From positions 62,001 to 126,000 of the forward strand of contig NZ_LHVH01000024.1 in assembly GCF_001269885.1 (NCBI RefSeq): 64,000 nucleotides of DNA, written 5' to 3'. This stretch comes from Pseudomonas kilonensis. GTDB taxonomy: Bacteria; Pseudomonadota; Gammaproteobacteria; Pseudomonadales; Pseudomonadaceae. This document shows, in pieces, positions 19,597 through 27,671 of this stretch; positions within the stretch are counted from its first letter, which is position 1; each line of letters begins with the position of its first letter. A program made the translations under genes and the position numbers. The notes under the pieces are model-generated. The model made no database searches, was not told the origin of the DNA, and worked only from the letters and a program-made list of their open reading frames with translations.

Positions 19597-19736
19597 ATAA
19601 ATCTCCTTGCCACAGGATCGGTGCTCATGGATCCAACGAAGTTGAACAAGTCCTCCCCCCGGTTTCCCAGTAAACTCTCCCTCTTTTAGCCGCCCTTCTC
19701 TTCACCGCGGCCATCATCTGTTTCCTGGAGTTCACC

Positions 19737-20981
19737 TTGCGTCTGTTTCACACCTCCGACTGGCACCTGGGGCAAAACCTGCACGGCCAGGAGCGCGATT
19801 TCGAACACGCCTGTTTCCTCGACTGGCTGCTGCGTCAACTGACCCACGAAAAGCCCGACGTGCTGCTGATCGCCGGCGACATCTTCGACACCGTCAACCC
19901 GCCGGTCAAAGCCCAGGAGCGGCTGTACGATTTCATCGTCAGCGCCCATGAACAAAACGCCAACCTGACCATCGTGATGATCGCCGGTAACCACGACTCC
20001 GGCTCGCGTATCGAACTGCCTGCGCCACTGATGCGGCGCTTGCGCACCCATGCCCTGGGCCGCGTGCTGTGGCTGGACGACGGTCAACTGGACGTCGAGC
20101 GCCTGTTGTTGCCGTTGCCCGATGCCAAGGGCAAGGTCAAGGCGTGGTGCCTGGCCCTGCCGTTCCTGCGCCCTGCCGAAGTCACCGGTGCGCAACTGGG
20201 CGACGACTACCTGCGAGGCATCGGCCAGGTGCATGAGCGGCTGATCGCCGCGGCCAACAGCAAGCGCAAGAAAGGCCAGGCGCTGATCGCCATCAGTCAT
20301 GCGCACATGGCCGGCGGTTCGGTGTCCGAGGATTCCGAACGCAGCCTGATCATCGGCAACGCCGAGGCCCTGCCCGCCAGCCTGTTCGGCCCGAGCATCA
20401 GCTACGTCGCCCTCGGCCATTTGCACAAGCCGCAGAAGGTCAACGGTGAAGAGCGTATCCGCTACAGCGGTTCGCCGATCCCACTGTCATTTTCGGAGAT
20501 CGGCTATCAGCATCAGATCCTCGACATCACCCTGGACCGCGAGGCCCTGGTCAAGGTCGAGCCGCGCCTGATCCCACGGGCCGTCAACCTGCAACGCCTG
20601 GGCCCGGCGCCCCTGGCCGATCTCCTGGGGCAACTCAAGGAACTGCCCGACATCGACCTGTTGGCCGATGTCCAGCGCCAACCCTGGCTGGAAGTACGGG
20701 TGCGCCTCGACGAACCGCAGCCCGACCTGCGTCACCAGGTTGAAACCGCACTGCAAGGCAAGGCCGTACGCCTGGTGCGGATCGGCGCCGAGTACGCCGG
20801 CAACGGGGGCGCCGGCAGTGCCGATGACGGCAGCGCGCTGGTGGAGCTGGATCAACTCAGCCCGCAAGAGTTGTTCAGCCGCGCCTGGCAGGACACCTAC
20901 GGCAACGAAGTGGACGAACAGACCCTCAAGGACTTTGCCGTGCTGTTGCAAGACGTGCAGATGGAGAGCGAGCAGCCATGA
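19737..20981 (+). CDS. sbcD: Exonuclease subunit SbcD (Mre11-type nuclease)
   Basis: A 414-residue metallophosphoesterase, the nuclease subunit of the SbcCD complex that cleaves DNA hairpins and blocked ends. Phosphoesterase motifs appear in order: TSDWHLG (about residues 6-12), IAGDIFD (about 45), AGNHDSG (about 82), SHAHMAGG (about 186) and GHLHKPQ (about 225). The start codon is TTG at 19737, supported by TGGAG 6 bases upstream and by the conserved RLFHTSDWHLG beginning; no ATG fits. Its stop overlaps the sbcC start (ATGA at 20978). Confidence 0.96.
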   Translation: MRLFHTSDWHLGQNLHGQERDFEHACFLDWLLRQLTHEKPDVLLIAGDIFDTVNPPVKAQERLYDFIVSAHEQNANLTIVMIAGNHDSGSRIELPAPLMRRLRTHALGRVLWLDDGQLDVERLLLPLPDAKGKVKAWCLALPFLRPAEVTGAQLGDDYLRGIGQVHERLIAAANSKRKKGQALIAISHAHMAGGSVSEDSERSLIIGNAEALPASLFGPSISYVALGHLHKPQKVNGEERIRYSGSPIPLSFSEIGYQHQILDITLDREALVKVEPRLIPRAVNLQRLGPAPLADLLGQLKELPDIDLLADVQRQPWLEVRVRLDEPQPDLRHQVETALQGKAVRLVRIGAEYAGNGGAGSADDGSALVELDQLSPQELFSRAWQDTYGNEVDEQTLKDFAVLLQDVQMESEQP

Positions 20982-23900
20982 AGATCCTCGCGATCCGCCT
21001 CAAGAACCTGGCATCCCTGGCCGGGCCGTTTGAAATCGATTTCACCGCCGAACCCTTGGCCAGCGCCGGCCTGTTCGCCATTACCGGCCCCACGGGCGCC
21101 GGCAAGAGCACGTTGCTCGACGCCTTGTGCCTGGCGCTGTTCGGCGCCGTGCCGCGCCTCAACAACACCGGCCGCGACGCCAAGGTGCCGGACGTCGATG
21201 GCGACATTGCCACCGGCGACCCACGCACGCTGTTGCGCCGTGGCACCGGCGATGGCTTTGCCGAAGTGGATTTTCGCGGCATCGACGGGCGCCGCTATCG
21301 GGCCCGCTGGGAAGCCAATCGCGCCCGGGAAAAAGCCGGCGGCAAGTTGCAAGCCAGCCGCCAGAGCCTGCGGGACCTGGACAACGATCAACTGCTGGCG
21401 AGCCAGAAAGGCGAATACAAGACCCAGCTCGAAGCGGCCCTGGGCCTGAACTTCGAACAGTTCACCCGTGCCGTGCTGCTGGCCCAGAGCGAGTTCAGCG
21501 CGTTCCTCAAGGCCGATGACAACGATCGCAGCGAACTGTTGGAAAAACTCACCGACACTGCCCTGTATACCCGCCTCGGCCGCCGCGCCTTCGATAAGGC
21601 CAAGCAAGCCAAGGACAGCCACCGGCAGTTGCAGGACCAGGCCACCGGTGTCACGCCGCTGCCCCCCGAGGCCCGGGCCGAGCTGGACCAGCGTTTCAAC
21701 GACGCCCAGCAACTACTCAAGGCCCAACAGGCGCAACTCAAGCAACTGGAGCAGCAGCACACCTGGCTGCGCGACCTGGGCCTGTTGCAGGATGAACACG
21801 CCAGCGCCGCCGAACAGCTGCAACAGGCCCAGGCCGATTGGAACGCCCTGGCCGACGAACGCCTGAAACTGGTCCGCCTGGAACAACTGGCACCCCAACG
21901 CCATCAGTTCATCCGCCAGGCCGAACTGAGCCAACAGCTCGACCCCTTGGCCGTGCAGATCCAGCAGCTTACCCAGCAGCAGCTCAATCTCCATGACCAG
22001 CAGGCCGAACTGGAAAAAAGCCTGGGCGCCGCGCAACTGGCGCTGGCTGCGGCCCGGCAACACAGCAGCGACAGCGCGCCGTTGCTGCGCCAGGCCTTTG
22101 AAGAGCAAAGCACCCTGGCCCGCCTCGCCAGGGACGCCAGCCAGGGCGCCGAGCGCCAGGAACAGGCGCAACAGGCCTGCACCGAAGGCCAGCGCACCAT
22201 CGATACCTTGCTCGAACAGCAAAAGCGGGTGGCCGAGCGCTTGCAGCGCATCGCCGGGGAGCTTGAGCAAAGCACGCACCTAGCACCGCTGAGCGATGCC
22301 TGGAACGCCTATCGCGATCGCCTCCAACAACTGATGCTGATCGGCAATCGCCTGAGCCAGGGCCAGGCCGAACTCGCCACGCTGGAACAAGGCGCCACCC
22401 GCGCCGCCGAGGAACTGGCCAGCCGCCGGCAAGACCTCGAAGTGCTGTACAAGGAAGCTGGCGCCGAGCCGGAGGCTGTGGCCGAACAGATCCAGTTGCT
22501 CGGCACCCTGCTGCAAGACAACCGCAAGCAATTGCGTGCCTTCGAAGACCTGACCCGGCTGTGGGCCAGTCAGCAAGAGCTGGACAAACGTGGCGCCGAG
22601 CTTGAACAACGCCAGCAACGAGCGTTGCAGGAACGTGACCGGCTGGTGCGCGAAGGCGGCGAAGCCAAGGCCGAACTGACCATTGCCGAACAGACCCTGA
22701 CCGTCACCCGCGAGCTGCTGGAGCGCCAGCGCCTGGCCCGCAGCGAAAGCGTCGAGCAACTGCGCGCACAGTTGCAGGCTGAACAGCCCTGCCCCGTGTG
22801 CGGCAGCGTCGAGCATCCTTATCATCAGCCCGAAGCCCTGCTGGAAAACCTCGGGCGCTTCGATGAAACCGAAGAGGCCAACGCCCGCAAGGCCGTCGAC
22901 CTGCTCAATGAAAAAGTCATCGACCTGCGGGCGCAATACAGCGGAGTCATCGCCCAGCTCAAGGAACTCAAACAGCAGCAGGAACAGCTTGCCAGCCAGC
23001 AACAGAGCCTGACGCCCAGCCTTGAAGCCCACCCGTTGTCGGCGCAACTGCTGACCCAGGACGCGAACAAGCGCGACGCCTGGCTGACCCAGCAAAACAG
23101 CCAACTGAACCTGCGCATCAGCCAGGACGAACAACGGCAAACCGCCCTGCTGACCCTGCAGCAAGACGCCGCGCGCATCGCACAGCGGCTACGTGAAGCC
23201 GAGGCAGCCAGCCAACAGGCGTCACAGCACCTGGGCAACCAGCAGCAGGAGCTGGCCCGCGACCGCCAGCGCCTGGACGAGGAGCTGAGCCACTTCAGCA
23301 CCCTGCTACCCGCTGACACCCTACAGGCCTTGCGCAGCGAGCCCGCCGCAACCTTCCTGCAACTGGACCGGCAGATCGCCCAGCGCCTGGAGCAACTGGA
23401 ACAGCAGCGCGACGAACTGGGCGAACAGCTCCAGCGCCAGCAGACCCTGGAGAAAGAGCAGGACCGCCAGCAGACCCGCCTCCAACAACTGGAAGCGGCC
23501 CGCCTGCAATTCAGCGCCCTGAGCGAGCAACAACAGGCCTGCCAGGAGAAACTCACGCAACTGCTCGGCGAGCACACCAGCGCCGAACAGTGGCAGCAAC
23601 AACTCGACCAGCGCCTGGAACAGACGCGGGATGCCGAGGCGACGGCCAATCAGCAGTTGCAGCAATTGCGCAACGACCTGGTGCAACTGGCCGCCGAACT
23701 CAAGGCCCGCCAGGAACAGGCGCAATCCCTGGACCACGAACTTCAGGCGCTGGCCGCTGGTATCGCGCAATGGCGCACCACCCATCCGGAACTGGACGAT
23801 GCCGCCCTCGAGGCCCTGCTCGGCCTGGACGACCACCATGTCAGCCAGTTGCGCCAGCGCTTGCTCAACAGCGAAAAAGCCATCGAGCAGGCCCGCGTCC

Positions 23901-24619
23901 TGCTCACCGAACGCGAGCAGCGCCTGCAAAACCATCAGGCCCAACACAACGGCAACCTGGCGCCCGAGCAACTCGCCCAAGCCCTCACCGAACTGCAAGG
24001 CCAATTCGCCGCCAGCGAACAGCACTGCGCCGAACTGCGCGCCGAACAGGCCGAGGATCAGCGCCGGCAGAACGCCAACCAGGCCCTGGCCCAGCAGATC
24101 GAACAGGCCTACGCCGAATACCAGCGCTGGGCACGCCTCGATGCCCTGATCGGTTCGGCCACCGGCGACCGCTTCCGCAAGCTGGCCCAGGCCTACAACC
24201 TCGACTTGCTGGTGCACCACGCCAATGCCCAATTGCGGCAACTGGTACGCCGCTACCGGCTCAAGCGCGGCGGCAGCATGCTCGGGCTGCTGGTGATGGA
24301 CACGGAAATGGGCGATGAACTGCGCTCGGTGCATTCGTTGTCCGGCGGCGAAACCTTCCTGGTTTCCCTCGCCCTGGCATTGGGCCTGGCCTCGATGGCG
24401 TCCAGCACACTGAAGATCGAATCGCTGTTCATCGACGAAGGCTTCGGCAGCCTCGACCCCGAATCACTGCAACTGGCGATGGACGCCCTCGACGGCCTCC
24501 AGGCCCAGGGCCGCAAGGTCGCGGTGATTTCCCACGTACAGGAAATGCACGAGCGGATTCCGGTGCAGATCCAGGTGCGTCGCCAGGGCAACGGCTTGAG
24601 CACAGTGGAGGTGAAATGA
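20978..24619 (+). CDS. sbcC: Exonuclease subunit SbcC (Rad50-type ATPase)
   Basis: A 1213-residue SMC-like ATPase. Walker A GPTGAGKST lies near residue 36. Two very long Gln/Leu/Glu-rich coiled coils span about 190-1060 and are interrupted by the zinc hook CPVC near 605. The signature LSGGE is near 1121 and Walker B LFIDEGFGSLD near 1150. It partners SbcD to process DNA hairpins and double-strand ends. Length and layout are as in other Pseudomonas SbcC. It overlaps sbcD upstream and the GST gene downstream, each by four bases. Confidence 0.97.
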   Translation: MKILAIRLKNLASLAGPFEIDFTAEPLASAGLFAITGPTGAGKSTLLDALCLALFGAVPRLNNTGRDAKVPDVDGDIATGDPRTLLRRGTGDGFAEVDFRGIDGRRYRARWEANRAREKAGGKLQASRQSLRDLDNDQLLASQKGEYKTQLEAALGLNFEQFTRAVLLAQSEFSAFLKADDNDRSELLEKLTDTALYTRLGRRAFDKAKQAKDSHRQLQDQATGVTPLPPEARAELDQRFNDAQQLLKAQQAQLKQLEQQHTWLRDLGLLQDEHASAAEQLQQAQADWNALADERLKLVRLEQLAPQRHQFIRQAELSQQLDPLAVQIQQLTQQQLNLHDQQAELEKSLGAAQLALAAARQHSSDSAPLLRQAFEEQSTLARLARDASQGAERQEQAQQACTEGQRTIDTLLEQQKRVAERLQRIAGELEQSTHLAPLSDAWNAYRDRLQQLMLIGNRLSQGQAELATLEQGATRAAEELASRRQDLEVLYKEAGAEPEAVAEQIQLLGTLLQDNRKQLRAFEDLTRLWASQQELDKRGAELEQRQQRALQERDRLVREGGEAKAELTIAEQTLTVTRELLERQRLARSESVEQLRAQLQAEQPCPVCGSVEHPYHQPEALLENLGRFDETEEANARKAVDLLNEKVIDLRAQYSGVIAQLKELKQQQEQLASQQQSLTPSLEAHPLSAQLLTQDANKRDAWLTQQNSQLNLRISQDEQRQTALLTLQQDAARIAQRLREAEAASQQASQHLGNQQQELARDRQRLDEELSHFSTLLPADTLQALRSEPAATFLQLDRQIAQRLEQLEQQRDELGEQLQRQQTLEKEQDRQQTRLQQLEAARLQFSALSEQQQACQEKLTQLLGEHTSAEQWQQQLDQRLEQTRDAEATANQQLQQLRNDLVQLAAELKARQEQAQSLDHELQALAAGIAQWRTTHPELDDAALEALLGLDDHHVSQLRQRLLNSEKAIEQARVLLTEREQRLQNHQAQHNGNLAPEQLAQALTELQGQFAASEQHCAELRAEQAEDQRRQNANQALAQQIEQAYAEYQRWARLDALIGSATGDRFRKLAQAYNLDLLVHHANAQLRQLVRRYRLKRGGSMLGLLVMDTEMGDELRSVHSLSGGETFLVSLALALGLASMASSTLKIESLFIDEGFGSLDPESLQLAMDALDGLQAQGRKVAVISHVQEMHERIPVQIQVRRQGNGLSTVEVK

Positions 24620-25218
24620 GCCACGCCACGCTCTATTCCTTCCGCCGCTGCCCCTACGCGATGCGGGCGCGCATGGCCTTGCGCTACAGCGCGGTCGAGG
24701 TGGCGATTGTCGAAGTCAGCCTGAAGGCCAAGCCAGCCGAGATGCTCGCACTCTCCAGCAAAGGCACGGTGCCGGTGCTGCAGGTCGATGGCCGGGTGAT
24801 CGATGAAAGCCTGGAGATCATGAACTGGGCCTTGGCCCGGCACGATCCGCAAGACTGGAGGCTACGGGACGATCCCGAAGGCCAGGCGCTGACGGCGGCG
24901 TTGATCGAGGAAAACGACCAGGTGTTCAAGCTGCACTTGAATCGCTACAAATACCCCGAACGCCATCCCGAATGCCCGAAGGAACATTACCGTAGCGAGG
25001 GTGAAAGCTTTCTGCGCAAGCTGGAGGCCCTGCTTGAAACCCGGCCGTTCCTGGCGGCGCATCACCCGAGCCTGGCCGACGTGGCAGTGATGCCCTTCAT
25101 ACGCCAGTTCGCCCACGTTGATCGCGAGTGGTTTGCCCAGGCGCCCTACCCTCGGCTACAGGACTGGTTGCAGAGGTTTCTGGATGGCGAGCTGTTCGTG
25201 GCGATCATGGCCAAGTAA
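24616..25218 (+). CDS. Glutathione S-transferase family protein
   Basis: A 200-residue GST-fold protein. The thioredoxin-like N-terminus reads LYSFRRCPYAMRARMAL, with a Cys-Pro-Tyr-Ala motif at about residues 12-15. This places the active residue as cysteine (omega/beta-like) rather than Tyr or Ser. The cis-Pro region is seen in GTVPVLQVDG, followed by DESLEIMNW for the glutathione gamma-glutamyl contact. The C-terminal all-helical domain contains LADVAVMPFIRQFAHVD. The start overlaps the sbcC stop (ATGA), so it is co-translated with the repair genes, though a functional link is not shown. The substrate is unknown. Confidence 0.9.
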   Translation: MSHATLYSFRRCPYAMRARMALRYSAVEVAIVEVSLKAKPAEMLALSSKGTVPVLQVDGRVIDESLEIMNWALARHDPQDWRLRDDPEGQALTAALIEENDQVFKLHLNRYKYPERHPECPKEHYRSEGESFLRKLEALLETRPFLAAHHPSLADVAVMPFIRQFAHVDREWFAQAPYPRLQDWLQRFLDGELFVAIMAK

Positions 25219-25253
25219 CCATTTGCACCCACCCCTGTGGCGAGGGGATTTCT

Positions 25254-25339
25254 GTGGGAGCAAGGCTTGCCCGCGATACAGGCGACTCGATTTCTGAAGG
25301 ACCGCATCACCTTCATCGCGGGCAAGCCTTGCTCCCACA
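25254..25339. repeat. REPIN, GTGGGAGCAAGGCTTGCC class
   Basis: Inverted arms as in the element at 19512, lying just downstream of the GST gene and preceded by a GTGGCGAGGGGATTT fragment. Confidence 0.9.
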
Positions 25340-25365
25340 AAATATCAATAACTGGCCTGAGCCGA

Positions 25366-25491
25366 TCAGTCACTCAGCAAACTCAATAATCGCTCACGCG
25401 CCACTTCCAACTCGCCGGAATCCGGCTGGGCCGCGGAGACAATCGGGGTGGAATAGAGAAACAGCAGCATCACTGCCAGACGCATCGCCAT
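25366..25491 (-). CDS. Very small exported hypothetical protein (41 aa)
   Basis: A short frame encoding MAMRLAVMLLFLYSTPIVSA followed by a charged tail rich in Glu, Arg and Leu, ending LLSLLSD. The first 20-21 residues look like a classical signal peptide, leaving a mature peptide of about 20 residues. AAGGA lies 8 bases before the ATG at 25491; the second ATG, two codons in, is an alternative. There is no recognised family. It lies between two repeat elements and on the same strand as another small exported protein at 25666. It could be a real peptide gene or a fortuitous frame; leader quality and ribosome site favour real. Confidence 0.55.
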   Translation of the reverse strand: MAMRLAVMLLFLYSTPIVSAAQPDSGELEVARERLLSLLSD

Positions 25492-25581
25492 GGTGTCGAT
25501 CCTTATCGGCAAAGGAGTCAATTTGTCAGCGTCAAATTTAAACACATGGCCAAGTGATATTACAGCAGGATTTCTCTGGAA

Positions 25582-25654
25582 ACGACGAAGCCTGCGATCT
25601 TTTCTCTTTCACCTGATATTCAGTGAAGATGAAAAGATCGCAGGCTTCAGTCGT
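25582..25654. repeat. REP pair, GAAGCCTGCGATCTTTT class
   Basis: Inverted arms ACGACGAAGCCTGCGATC / GATCGCAGGCTTCAGTCGT around an AT-rich loop. The inner arm is related to the GTAGGAGCTGCC class but the outer arm differs. It fills most of the gap between the two small exported-protein genes. Confidence 0.75.
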
Positions 25655-25665
25655 TGCGCGATCGT

Positions 25666-25845
25666 TCAGTGTTGGGTCTTGTGGTCCAACGCCGCATAGA
25701 AGGCGGCGCTTTGTTGCAGGTATTTCTCGGTGTAGCTCTGGGTGCGATTTTTCTTGTCGCTGATCTCGATGCTGGCGCTGGCTGGCAATGCCACCGTGGC
25801 GGAGATGGCGGAAGCGGCGATCACGGAGAAGAGATTCAGGTTCAT
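25666..25845 (-). CDS. Small exported hypothetical protein (59 aa)
   Basis: A 59-residue protein with a strong signal peptide (MNLNLFSVIAASAISATVAL, cleavage expected after PASA near residue 24). The short polar mature part contains KKNRTQSYTEKYLQQSAAFY. The ATG at 25845 has GAGG about 7 bases upstream; an earlier ATG at 25899 gives an unlikely leader. No family is recognised. It probably acts in the periplasm or outside the cell. It lies in tandem with the 41-residue protein to its left, separated by a REP pair. Confidence 0.7.
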   Translation of the reverse strand: MNLNLFSVIAASAISATVALPASASIEISDKKNRTQSYTEKYLQQSAAFYAALDHKTQH

Positions 25846-25972
25846 GGCGGTAGACCTCGGATTCAGTTGGCTGACTTGCCCGGTGGGGCCGTGAAGCAAA
25901 CTTACGCGCCGAGGCGTCCTGCGTTGAAATGCTTTGCATCACTTGCGAATATCAGTCTCGTTGATACAACGA

Positions 25973-25999
25973 CGCAGGCCCCGAAAAACGAGGCCTGCG
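25973..25999 (-). terminator. Possible terminator hairpin after the lactonase gene
   Basis: Perfect 8-bp stem CGCAGGCC / GGCCTGCG with an 11-base loop, 2 bases beyond the lactonase stop. A T-tract follows only weakly, so the terminator role is tentative. Confidence 0.45.
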
Positions 26000-26001
26000 G
26001 T

Positions 26002-27177
26002 CTATTGACGGACCATGAACTTCAAATCGCTGGGCGCATCCATCGGCATTTTCTGCACGGTTTTACCCAGCAGGCCGGTCTTCGGATCGCGCTCGATCAC
26101 CACGATCTGGTTGCTCTTCTGGTTGGCAATCAGCAGGAATTTCCCGCTCGGGTCGAGGCTGAATTCCCGTGGATGATCGCCTTCGACCGAGCGCCGCTGC
26201 AGCTCTTTGAGCGTGCCGGCGGCCGGGTCGATGGCGAACACCAGCACTTCGTTGGTGGTGCCACGGTTGCTGACGTAGAGGAACTTGCCATCCCTGGAAG
26301 CATGCAACGCTGCCGCCGCTTTACCCGGCTGGGGCTTTGCGTCGACCAGATCGACCAACTGGCGCTGGGTCAGGCGACCGTCCTGGTAATCGAATACCGC
26401 GACCTGGGCGGTCATCTCCATCGTCAGCCAGGCGTGCCTGCCATCGCCACTGAACAACAGATGGCGCGGCCCGCTGCCCGGCGGCAGTTGCACGAATGGC
26501 GGATCGGCAGGCGTCAGCGGCAGTTCGGGGTTGGCCTTGGGGTCGTAGCGGTAGACAAACACCTTGTCCGCCCCCAGGTCATTGGCGAACACGTATTTGC
26601 CGTCCGGTGACGGCACCGCGGAATGCACATGAGCGGATTTCTGCCGCTCGGGATTGACCCGACTCGGCTGATGGCTACCCGACTGGACCACCGGCGCCAG
26701 CTTGCCGTCCGGCCCCACCGGCAACACCACCAAGGTGCCGCCCGGGTTTTCCAGGACGGAATAGTTACTGACCAACAAATGCTGACCATCGTGGCTCAAG
26801 CTGGAATGGGTCGGCTCGTTGCCCAGGGACTGCACCTGGTTGATCAGGCTCAGTTCATGGGTCTTCGGGTCAATGGCGTAGCTGCTGACCTTGCCCACCG
26901 GGTCTTTCTGGCCCGGCCCGTTTTCGTTGACCACGAACAGCCGGCTCATGTCCTTGGTAAGGGTCAGCCATGAAGGGTTTTCAGTCTTGATCACTTGCAA
27001 CGGGTTGGCATCGAGCTGGCCGGTGCGGCTGTCGAACTGCAACCGGTAGATACCCTGGCTCTGCCCGGCGGTGTAGGAGCCCACCAGCAGTTGATGGCGT
27101 TCTTCAGTGTCCGCCTGGACGCCCATGGCGCCCAGGCTGCCGGCCATCAACAACGGCCAGAGACTACGCATTTTCAT
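26002..27177 (-). CDS. Exported lactonase-family beta-propeller protein
   Basis: A 391-residue protein of the 6-phosphogluconolactonase (YbhE/Pgl) seven-bladed propeller family. A signal peptide (MKMRSLWPLLMAGSLGAMGVQA) makes it periplasmic, unlike the cytoplasmic enzyme of central metabolism. Family motifs include LLVGSYTAGQSQGIYRLQFD at the start, NEPTHSSLSHDGQHLLVSNY mid-protein and GDHPREFSLDPSGKFLLIANQ near the end. The start was set at 27177; ATGs at 27195 and 27171 are alternatives, and the region overlaps the 3' end of the upstream gene. Next to a pentonate pathway, it may open sugar lactones formed in the periplasm; this is inference. Confidence 0.85.
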   Translation of the reverse strand: MKMRSLWPLLMAGSLGAMGVQADTEERHQLLVGSYTAGQSQGIYRLQFDSRTGQLDANPLQVIKTENPSWLTLTKDMSRLFVVNENGPGQKDPVGKVSSYAIDPKTHELSLINQVQSLGNEPTHSSLSHDGQHLLVSNYSVLENPGGTLVVLPVGPDGKLAPVVQSGSHQPSRVNPERQKSAHVHSAVPSPDGKYVFANDLGADKVFVYRYDPKANPELPLTPADPPFVQLPPGSGPRHLLFSGDGRHAWLTMEMTAQVAVFDYQDGRLTQRQLVDLVDAKPQPGKAAAALHASRDGKFLYVSNRGTTNEVLVFAIDPAAGTLKELQRRSVEGDHPREFSLDPSGKFLLIANQKSNQIVVIERDPKTGLLGKTVQKMPMDAPSDLKFMVRQ

Positions 27178-27463
27178 TTTCTTCGTCGTCCTCATCGTCG
27201 TGGCCGCTGGTAGCCTCCACGCACTCCAAGTGGTGGTCGCCCGAATCGCTGGTGATGATCCAGTGGTTCAGGGTTTTATCGAAGGTCGCGGCCTGCATCT
27301 GCGCCGGCGTGAAACGCCAGTGCTCGAGGGTGCGGCCGTTCATGCACTCGACGTGCAACTGGTCCTGCTCGTCGAGGGAGAAATCGAACGCGTGCAGCCC
27401 ATCGATAATCAGCATGTCGCAGGATTCGAGGGCGTGCAGCAGGGTGTCGGTTACGGCAGTCAT
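27164..27463 (-). CDS. Small conserved hypothetical protein, possibly DUF5629
   Basis: A 99-residue acidic protein with no signal peptide or membrane segment. The sequence holds an alternating strand pattern: DMLIIDGLHAFDFSLDEQDQ, then LHVECMNGRTLEHWRF, then a Glu/Asp/Asn-rich tail. It resembles a small family confined to Pseudomonas that I recall as DUF5629; that assignment is tentative. The start at 27463 was preferred over one 27 codons upstream because the protein core begins there, though the ribosome site is weak. Its end overlaps the lactonase start, so the two are probably co-transcribed. Confidence 0.7.
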   Translation of the reverse strand: MTAVTDTLLHALESCDMLIIDGLHAFDFSLDEQDQLHVECMNGRTLEHWRFTPAQMQAATFDKTLNHWIITSDSGDHHLECVEATSGHDDEDDEENENA

Positions 27464-27559
27464 GGCGATCAGTCGTTCATTGGGAAAGTCATCATGATAA
27501 CCCAATGTGGGCGTGGGCCTTGGGCCATAAGGTTCGAAAGCCATTTCGACTGGTAGATC

Positions 27560-27632
27560 GCCTTCGCGAGCAAGCCCGCTCCCACATGGGAACGCATTCC
27601 AATGTGGGAGCGGGCTTGCTCGCGAAGAGGCC
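27560..27632. repeat. REPIN, GTGGGAGCGGGCTTGC class, arms reversed
   Basis: Right-type arm CTTCGCGAGCAAGCCCGCTC comes first and the GTGGGAGCGGG arm second, separated by about 20 bases. The order is opposite to that of the element at 1077. Confidence 0.9.
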
Positions 27633-27671
27633 GGCACATTCAACTTGAATGTAACGGCCTTACCGCAACCC

